Below, in pieces: positions 17,826-22,450 of a DNA stretch of 22,450 nucleotides (within the stretch, counting starts at the first letter, position 1; every line of letters begins with the position of its first letter). The stretch is from NCBI GenBank assembly GCA_937859895.1, contig CALMAV010000174.1, positions 1 through 22,450 on the forward strand, read 5' to 3'. Source of the stretch: an uncultured Bryobacterales bacterium. Its GTDB lineage: Bacteria; Acidobacteriota; Terriglobia; Bryobacterales; Bryobacteraceae. The position numbers were made by a program, and so were the translations under genes. The notes beneath the pieces were generated by a model, which was not told the origin of the DNA, made no database searches, and saw only the letters and a program-made list of their open reading frames with translations.

Positions 17826-18578
17826 ATGACGCAAGGTTTAGATAAGACTTCGGCTTCGGCGGCATTGATGGCAAAACCGCATCTTCTCATCGTGGATGAC
17901 GATCGGGAGCTGTGTCAGCTTGTCTCTCGTTACCTCGATGACGAAGGATTCCTGTCGACCGCCGTTCACACTGGAACCGCAGGGGAGAAAGCCGCTATTT
18001 CAGGCGCGTTTCAACTCATCGTGTTAGACGTCATGCTCCCTGATCGGAAGGGATTCGATGTACTGCGCGATCTCAGGAAGCAAATTACGACGCCGGTGCT
18101 GATGCTGACCGCAAAAGGCGATGAGTTCGATCGTATCTTTGGCTTGGAACTGGGCGCTGACGATTATCTGGCGAAGCCTTTCAGCCCTCGCGAGCTTGTA
18201 GCCCGTATTTCAGCGATCCTCCGCAGATCCGGTTGGCAATCGAAGGAGAGTGCCTCACAACGACCGCCGCTGTTGCTCTCTGGCAATCTTGAGCTGGACA
18301 TGGGAAACCGGACCGTAAAGCGAGATGGACTGGAGTTAAAGTTGACCTCCGCAGAATTTGATCTGCTACGACAATTTCTGGATGCAGCCGGTCAAGTCCT
18401 GACACGCGAAATATTGGTAGAGAACGTGCTTGACCGAAAATTCTCGCCGTTTGACCGTAGCATCGATCTGCATATTAGCAATCTACGCAGGAAGCTCGGC
18501 CCGCAAAAAGATGGGAGTGAGCGAATCCGCAGTGTGCGCGGAAGTGGCTATCTCTACGCGTGGCCCGCTACAGAGTAG
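17826..18578 (+). CDS. OmpR/CpxR-family response regulator
   Basis: The product has 250 residues. The receiver domain (about 18-133) has the acidic pocket VDDD (23-26), phospho-acceptor Asp68 in IVLDVMLPD, the switch Thr95 in LMLTAKGD and Lys117 in YLAKPF. The winged-helix output domain (about 150-247) has LTSAEFDLLRQFL, LTREILVENV, the recognition helix RSIDLHISNLRRKLG and the wing VRGSGYLY. It should be a DNA-binding transcription factor phosphorylated by the upstream CpxA-like kinase. ATG 17826 follows GTGAGG at 8 bp; ATG 17868, directly before the receiver (MAKPHLL), is an alternative. The sequence is complete and no key residue is missing. Confidence 0.93.
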   Translation: MTQGLDKTSASAALMAKPHLLIVDDDRELCQLVSRYLDDEGFLSTAVHTGTAGEKAAISGAFQLIVLDVMLPDRKGFDVLRDLRKQITTPVLMLTAKGDEFDRIFGLELGADDYLAKPFSPRELVARISAILRRSGWQSKESASQRPPLLLSGNLELDMGNRTVKRDGLELKLTSAEFDLLRQFLDAAGQVLTREILVENVLDRKFSPFDRSIDLHISNLRRKLGPQKDGSERIRSVRGSGYLYAWPATE

Positions 18579-18636
18579 CTCAAAGGTACCTACAAGCGAA
18601 AGATCACGCAGTGAATCGAAGAGAGACAAAGCAATC

Positions 18637-19047
18637 ATAAAGCTGATAGGTATCGAAGAGCATTTTGTGACAGCGGACATTCGCGCTGCCTGGGCGGCGT
18701 CTGCACTTGGGGAAGAGGGAACGGGCGCGTTTGATCGTGAGGAGATCGGAGAGCGGCTCGATGACTACTTCAAGCAGAATCTGTACGTGACGCCAAGCGG
18801 CATGTGGAGTCAGTCTTATCTACAGCGTACACTTGAAGTGGTTGGACCCCAGCGCATTCTGTTCTCCACGGATTACCCGTAGCAATCTCGCCCAGGTAAA
18901 CCAGGCCGACGCTTTATGGAAGAAGCGGCACTATCTCCGGAACAAAGGGAGCTATTTGTTCACGGGAACTGGGAGATGCTGATGAATCAGTACACCGCAG
19001 CTGAAACCACTCGACTACCGCAACCAGGGAGCATATTCGAAACTTGA
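18637..19047 (+). pseudogene. Amidohydrolase (metal-dependent, decarboxylase-like) with internal deletion
   Basis: The frame beginning at ATA 18637 reads KLIGIEEHFVTADIRAAWAA, the N-terminus of amidohydrolase-2 family enzymes (gamma-resorcylate decarboxylase-like, usually 320-340 residues); ATA stands where the family has its start ATG. After EIGERLDD it jumps directly to the C-terminal part YFKQNLYVTPSGMW, RTLEVVGPQRILFSTDYP, so roughly 180-200 central residues with most of the metal site are missing. A TAG at 18880 then replaces the expected aromatic codon after TDYP, and the same frame goes on with RPGKPGRRFMEEAALSPEQR and ELFVHGNWEML, the normal end of the family. Three independent lesions (start, deletion, nonsense) show a dead gene. 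The frame happens to be open upstream into the response regulator, which is coincidence. Confidence 0.82.
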
Positions 19048-19401
19048 CAGGCCGCATGGCACAAACCTCTTGCGTTTCGTTGTCAACGATGCTCGACCTG
19101 TGATCGATGCAAAGCGGCTGAAGCTGGGACTTGACGCAGTTCGCGAGTATGCGAGGGGTAGATATGAGATCCTGCCAGGGTATACAAATCCCTTCGGTGA
19201 TGTTCCGGTCACCCTAAAAAACAAGAAAGGCAAAGTCGCTCTGTGCCGATCCATCCCCTCGCCGCGGTTCCGTCACTGGAACAACAGAGCGAGATCAAAA
19301 TGGCTTTCGGAGGTAAGGAAACGGCTCTCGCAATTCATGATCTGTTCGATATGGAGCGGCGCTCGTTCTGGGTAGTCGATCAACTTTCCCTCGCTGAATA
19401 G
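18986..19401 (+). pseudogene. Unrecognised broken ORF (two frames, one apparent one-base loss)
   Basis: From 18986 a frame without an obvious ATG reads TPQLKPLDYRNQGAYSKLDR, then LLRFVVNDARPVIDAKRL, LGLDAVREYARGRYEILPG and TNPFGDVPVTLKNKKGKV to about 19235. The adjacent frame then reads SVPIHPLAAVPSLEQQSEIK, MAFGGKETALAIHDLFDMER and RSFWVVDQLSLAE and stops with TAG at 19399-19401. The switch is a net loss of one base between about 19234 and 19245. Composition and the sensible C-terminus argue for a real protein of about 135 residues, but I recognise no family and give no function. Its first 60 bp overlap the tail of the amidohydrolase remnant in another frame, and no start codon or ribosome site is clear. 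Confidence 0.45.
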
Positions 19402-19457
19402 TCGCTGTGCGCTATCAATGTTCTTGGCGCGCAACAAAGTTTGCCGACTTGAACAAC

Positions 19458-19633
19458 TCAGTCTTGAGCCTCCCATGGCCGCAGTTTGTGTTCAAACACT
19501 TCCATGTTCAGACGTTTTCCATTGAAGGACACGCCTTCCATTTTGAGGCGTAGTCGTTTCCGTAAGTCGAAACTTTTCCTCTTGGGATAGACCTAATCAT
19601 CCGTCGAAATGAAGCATCTCTCTCTTCGTTCAC
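19458..19633 (-). pseudogene. O6-alkylguanine-DNA alkyltransferase-like (MGMT/ATL) gene with central deletion
   Basis: Starting at GTG 19633, after GTGAGGT, the frame reads MNEERDASFRRMIRSIPRGK then VSTYG, the N-terminal signature of short MGMT-family/alkyltransferase-like proteins, which bind alkylated guanines in DNA. Near 19555-19562 it passes, with a frame change, straight to RLRLKMEGVSFNGKRLNMEV then FEHKLRPWEAQD, the family's C-terminus, ending at TGA (19458-19460). The middle ~50-60 residues, including the PCHR or PWHR active-site motif, are gone; only 176 nt remain of an expected 300-360. Whether the ancestor was a true methyltransferase or the ATL type cannot be told because that motif is missing. 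The GTG overlaps the TGA of the zinc-ribbon ORF upstream (GTGA), suggesting former translational coupling. Confidence 0.75.
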
Positions 19634-19947
19634 CCGAAAGACCTCACGCTGCACCTGTCGTTTGAGTTCGTGAGAGATAGGGAATGAATCTCATCACCAC
19701 CTATAACCTCTCGGGTGGTGCATCGAAAGCAACATTCGCCTGTATCGGAAATATAGCCGCAAACAAGGCAACGAACGCCTTCGTTGTCTACCAGCCGCAC
19801 GATCGCAATCTTCGAACAGGCGGGGCAAATACTGAATGTATTGGTCAATCCTTGAAGGTCTTGCTTGCGTTTCTTGAGCAACTCATCGGCTGTATGCGCA
19901 AGTTCCTTGATCTGAAGCCTTTCCCTTCCGTAAAGAGCGATCAGCAA
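19630..19947 (-). CDS. Zinc-ribbon protein, unknown function, possibly 5'-truncated
   Basis: About 105 residues from TTG 19947; the frame is open to a stop at about 19977. An N-terminal helix (LLIALYGRERLQIKELAHTADELLKKRKQD) is followed by three Cys pairs, CPAC, CLVCGY and CCFRC, spaced like a zinc ribbon. This reverse frame is preferred over the overlapping forward one because of the Cys pattern. Its stop overlaps the start of the alkyltransferase-like remnant by 4 bp. No strong ribosome site stands before the TTG, and the IS91 transposase remnant lies about 110 bp upstream, so the true 5' end may have been lost. No family name can be given with confidence. Confidence 0.5.
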   Translation of the reverse strand: MLIALYGRERLQIKELAHTADELLKKRKQDLQGLTNTFSICPACSKIAIVRLVDNEGVRCLVCGYISDTGECCFRCTTREVIGGDEIHSLSLTNSNDRCSVRSFG

Positions 19948-20051
19948 GTAGACCCGGCAAACCTCGTCTTCGCCTTAAATCCCCCGGCCAGCAATCGAGA
20001 TGTTGGTTTCGGCCCCGGTCACCAGCGATGCGTCATTTCCTTACAGGAATA

Positions 20052-21170
20052 GAACTTACCGGAGTCGTTGTCGCCTGTCGGTATCAGCCGTGAAAGAGCA
20101 GAGCGGGCACTTGATCTGAGCTGTGGGCGCGGGCTGTGGTGGTGGAGCGGCGGCGTTGAGCAGCACGCGGCAACGCAGCAGCGAAGCGGACCGCTTGCGG
20201 TTAGCGAAGAGCCCGAAGTGACGGATGCGGACCAGGCCTTTCGGCAGAACGTGGATGAGGGAGCGCCGCAGGAACCCGTCGGCTGAGACCGTCATGACCT
20301 TCTGCTTGCTGCCGGCTGCGTAGTCCTTCCAACGGAAGAAAACTTGATCGTCCTTGAAGCTGACGAGGCGATGGTTCGAGATCGCGACACGGTGGGTGTA
20401 GCGGGCGAAATAGTGAAGAAACGTGTTCGGCACCACCGAAGGGGGCTTGGCGTAGACGACCCAGTTCCTGGTAAAGAGCCGCCTGAGGAAATGCTGGAAG
20501 CGTTCCGGTGCGGCGAGTTCCTGGAGCGAGCCGTGAAACTGGAGCTTGCCCTCGAGCAGAAGCTGCTTGAGTTCCGCGGTCAAGTTGTCGCGCAGGACGC
20601 AGCTGAGAACCCGGACAGGCAGGAAGAAGCGTGAGGAGGCTGCGACCCATCTGGAGCCATCGAGGGCGAGGCCACCGCCAGGTACGACGCAGTAAACGTG
20701 CGGATGGTGCTGGAGTTCTGTCCCCAGGTATGGAGCACGCTGAGCAGACCGATGTCGGCATCCAGATGCTTCGGGTTGCGAGCGACTTCGAGCAACGTGG
20801 CAGCACTGGCACCGAAGAGCAGATCGTAGAGCAGCCTCTGTTCTGCAGCACAAGCGCGGACAGCTCATGCGGCAGAGTGAAGACGATATGGAAGTAGGGC
20901 ACGGACAACAGCTCGGCTGAGCGCACGGTCAGCCATCTGGCGCGAGCGTTGCCTTGGCACTTGGGACAGTGCCGGTTGCGGCAGGCGTTATAGGAGATGG
21001 CCTGATGTCCGCAGCCGGAGCATCGATCGTGATGACCGCCGAGCGCCGCCGTGAGGCAACGGACGATACCGTCCATCACCTGGGCGGCGAACGATCCCGC
21101 TTCCTTCCAATCCTTCTTGATATGGTCAGCTCTGAGCATTGCGGTTCCTGATTGTGATTGCGGTGGGTTT
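20052..21170 (-). mobile_element. IS91-family insertion sequence remnant (ends approximate)
   Basis: The element is defined by the transposase remnant; IS91 elements have no terminal inverted repeats and make no target duplication, so the ends cannot be read directly. A GAAC tetramer, the type of target IS91-like elements abut at their origin end, lies at 20052-20055 next to the stop codon, but real elements normally keep tens of bases of origin there, so this boundary is tentative. On the right it begins within 31 bp of trbD, where trbE would be expected, so it seems to have cut the conjugation operon. Confidence 0.55.
20056..21139 (-). pseudogene. IS91-family transposase (Y2/HUH), frameshifted twice and catalytic His lost
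   Basis: Three frames combine into a full-length IS91-type transposase of ~361 residues. Frame 1 (from ATG 21139) holds the zinc-binding N-domain: CSGCGHQ, then CRNRHCPKCQ, and PYFHIVFTLPHEL. Near 20834 the frame shifts (GGCCTG to GGCTG) to LLYDLLFGASAATLLEVA and LDADIGLLSVLHTWGQN. Near 20716 it shifts again (AACCTC to AACTC) to LQHHPHVYCVVPGGGLALDG and continues through the Y2 motif FLHYFARYTHRVAISN to TAA at 20056. The metal-binding HUH motif should read HPHxH; here it is HPHVY, codon TAC at 20692-20694, one base from CAC. The 1084-nt length fits loss of two bases. These enzymes mobilise DNA by rolling-circle transposition; this copy cannot do so. Confidence 0.88.
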
Positions 21171-21440
21171 TCACTTCATGGGGTCGTATCGCCGGCGAAA
21201 CTTGCCGGAGTTCAAGAGCACACGCAGAATCTCGACATCATGCTTAGTCGCGATGCGGGCGATGATGACGCCCACGATGAAGAGGCCGATTCCGCAGAGC
21301 AAGGAATGGAACAGAGAGAAGATCGCGCCCCCGGAGATCAGAGCGACGAAGAACAGCCGTCGCTCCGCTCCGAGGACAGTCAGCGGACGATTCATGGCCT
21401 TGAACACTGGACTCACCCTGCCGTCCGCTGGCTTAGACAT
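21171..21440 (-). CDS. trbD: Conjugal transfer protein TrbD / VirB3 family
   Basis: The product has 89 residues, close to the family size of 90-105. It starts after a very strong ribosome site (GAGGAGGTGATCC-ATG). The N-terminus VFKAMNRPLTVLGAERRLFF matches the TrbD/VirB3 'P...RAL.RP...LGG.R' pattern, followed by one or two membrane helices (FVALISGGAIFSLFHSLLCG and IGLFIVGVIIARIA) and a polar tail with RRYDPMK. VirB3-like proteins sit in the inner membrane and work with the VirB4/TrbE ATPase in type IV secretion. It follows trbC on the same strand in the usual trbC-trbD order. The gene is intact, but trbE is absent: an IS91 transposase starts 31 bp downstream. Confidence 0.85.
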   Translation of the reverse strand: MSKPADGRVSPVFKAMNRPLTVLGAERRLFFVALISGGAIFSLFHSLLCGIGLFIVGVIIARIATKHDVEILRVLLNSGKFRRRYDPMK

Positions 21441-21464
21441 GGATCACCTCCTCTCTTCCGGTGT

Positions 21465-21751
21465 TCATGGAAAGAGCCAAGCCATGAAGTTGACAGCGCC
21501 GATGGCCATGCCCACACCAAAGACGATTCCGGCGAGGGCCTTTTTGGACTGGCCTTCGCCATAAGCGAACATCAGTCCTCCGACCACGATTGCGACCAGC
21601 GACAGCCCGGTCGCAATCGTGCCGGTGAAAGCGGTTCTGAGGACGTTGACCGCGTTGTCCCACGGTCGCCGCCAGTTGCTTGCGCGTAGACGGGTAGTGA
21701 CGCCAGGAACATCAGCGAAAGAATGCCCAGCATTCGGGAATGCTTACGCAT
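21465..21751 (-). pseudogene. trbC: Frameshifted conjugative pilin gene TrbC / VirB2
   Basis: From ATG 21751 the frame gives a signal-like N-terminus (MRKHSRMLGILSLMFLASLP then VYAQATGGD). Near 21663-21664 the reading then fails unless one C is restored (GACCCGTGG for GACCGTGG), after which it continues WDNAVNVLRTAFTG, TIATGLSLVAIVVGG, LMFAYGEGQSKKALAG and VGMAIGAVNFMAWLF to TGA at 21465. That is the TrbC/VirB2 layout: cleaved N-terminus, two membrane helices and the short 'AYGEGQ' loop. The 287-nt length is one base short of 96 codons. An upstream in-frame start (MKGVYANPLPP, near 21805) is possible. The gene lies 25 bp before trbD. Without the base, no pilin is made. Confidence 0.8.
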
Positions 21752-22075
21752 CCGTAGGAAGCGAGGACGTTTGGGGGGAAGAGGGTTTGCATAGACTCCT
21801 TTCATTTGCGCTTCGGCGAGGGGCACTTCCCGTTGCAATGTCTGGAGCGAAGGTAAGTCTGAAAGGGGCGCGTAGCCATTGCAGAATCGGCGGGGGATGT
21901 GCAGCTTCAGCACATAGGCCTGTAACGCGAGTCGGGAGCTTTCACAGTCGCCTGGAGCGTCGGGAAGTGGTCGAGAATAAGGGTCAAGATGCAGGAGCAG
22001 GAATACTCAAACCCATTCATTCCCACGATGACCAGCAGAGAACATGTGGGGCGGCGTGGGTCAAGGTAACGACGA
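21752..22075. other. 324-bp stretch between trbC and the methyltransferase, no gene seen
   Basis: The forward frame 21619-22104 and the 5' extension of the reverse trbC frame cross this stretch but show no domain. In transfer operons trbB (VirB11 ATPase) normally precedes trbC; no Walker motif is visible here, so trbB is absent or has been deleted. Confidence 0.5.
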
Positions 22076-22450
22076 TCACATCGCGGAACGCTGGTTCGCC
22101 TTGAGGCACGTTGTCACGCATGCATCATGAACCAGGCGTGGGAATGAAGAGGAGGACCTCTTTGCAGAGATCCTCTCTTTCACGCGAATCATGCGGCTCG
22201 TTGCCTGCTGGAAGTACGCTTCGTCCATCTCGATACCGAGATACTTACGGCCAGTCAGGAGAGCTGCCGCGCAAGAGCTGCCGCTGCCAGCGAATGGATC
22301 GAGTACCAAGTCGCCAGGGAGAGAAAAGCTGCGAACCAAGGGTCCAAGCGCCGCTACTGGCTTCTGCGTCGGATGCAGCTTGTTGCCGCTGTAGGGCATG
22401 TCCATCACGTCACCGAATGGCTGCTTCGGCAGTGGCGGTCTACCCTTCGC
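22076..22450 (-). CDS. N6-adenine/N4-cytosine DNA methyltransferase, 3' part (gene runs off right edge)
   Basis: The last ~125 residues of a DNA methylase of the N6_N4_Mtase family. The frame is open to the window edge and reads GRPPLPKQPFGDVMDMPYSG, then NKLHPTQKPVAAL, the conserved HPTQKP segment. The SAM-binding motif I is DLVLDPFAGSGSS, followed by the acidic KYLGIEMDE. The catalytic DPPY-type motif should be upstream, outside the window, which fits the beta class (catalytic motif before the SAM motif). Such solitary methylases are common on conjugative plasmids and integrative elements next to trb genes, where they protect or mark the element's DNA; no restriction enzyme is visible. The tail after EYF-like helix (KRSSSSFPRLVHDACVTTC) is not conserved as far as I know and may be slightly altered. 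Confidence 0.85.
   Translation of the reverse strand, partial: AKGRPPLPKQPFGDVMDMPYSGNKLHPTQKPVAALGPLVRSFSLPGDLVLDPFAGSGSSCAAALLTGRKYLGIEMDEAYFQQATSRMIRVKERISAKRSSSSFPRLVHDACVTTCLKANQRSAM

Noticed and set aside
18430..18882. Forward frame of 150 codons taken as an intact gene
   Set aside because: It begins inside the response-regulator gene in another frame; only the part from 18637 is homologous to amidohydrolases, and that continues past the stop.
19015..19254. Reverse frame of 79 codons
   Set aside because: The forward frame over the same bases has more convincing protein character and joins a sensible C-terminus.
19684..20052. Forward frame of 122 codons opposite the zinc-ribbon ORF
   Set aside because: The reverse frame has three ordered Cys pairs and couples to the next remnant, so it is the better candidate.
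21051..22104. Forward frames 21051-21689 and 21619-22104
   Set aside because: They are antisense to trbD and trbC, whose membrane helices and motifs are clear on the reverse strand.
1..22450. CRISPR arrays, tRNA and rRNA genes, riboswitches
   Set aside because: I saw no regularly spaced repeats, no cloverleaf-like conserved arms and no rRNA segments when reading the window; a covariance-model search was not possible.

Overview
The window reads like the chromosome of an acidobacterium of the Terriglobus/Granulicella/Edaphobacter kind, interrupted by decayed and mobile DNA. The case rests on gene style: an Oar-like TonB-dependent receptor with an N-terminal carboxypeptidase-regulatory domain, a winged-helix regulator fused through one membrane helix to a 'SPDG'-repeat propeller, and a second carboxypeptidase-regulatory outer-membrane-type protein. 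This assignment is an inference from family resemblance; no rRNA or other marker is present.

Layout. (1) 1-2066: the 3' part of an AzoR-type quinone/azo reductase, a two-module VOC (CatE-like) protein, and a broken FAD monooxygenase; together they look like an aromatic/quinone detoxification cluster. (2) 2038-11597: an alpha-glucan utilisation locus. A TonB-dependent receptor and a secreted type-I pullulanase with two starch-binding PUD modules run leftward, and a membrane-bound one-component regulator runs rightward from a shared 0.2-kb control region that holds an imperfect palindrome. (3) 11598-12607: a gene-poor stretch and a wrecked DUF3800 gene. (4) 12610-15530: three leftward envelope/secreted genes (YncE-like propeller, carboxypeptidase-regulatory protein, small secreted protein). 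(5) 15789-18578: a CpxA-like histidine kinase and an OmpR-family response regulator separated by about 560 bp that contain a small secreted-protein gene with a one-base deletion in its signal peptide. (6) 18637-19947: a graveyard of small pieces: an amidohydrolase with lost start, internal deletion and nonsense codon, an unrecognised broken ORF, an O6-alkylguanine transferase-like remnant with its centre deleted, and a zinc-ribbon ORF. (7) 20056-22450: conjugative-element debris: a dead IS91-family transposase, trbD (VirB3), a frameshifted trbC (VirB2 pilin), and the 3' part of an N6/N4 DNA methyltransferase, all leftward.

The strongest whole-window pattern is the contrast between long intact housekeeping-style genes (more than 4,700 codons without an interruption) and accessory genes that almost all carry one-base losses, several of them explicable as the loss of one base from a short run of identical bases. 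I see no CRISPR array, tRNA or rRNA gene, and no convincing rho-independent terminator. I did not find a clearly new complete system. The best leads are the kinase/small secreted protein/regulator arrangement, the divergent regulator-palindrome-receptor unit, and the unrecognised ORF at 18986-19401.
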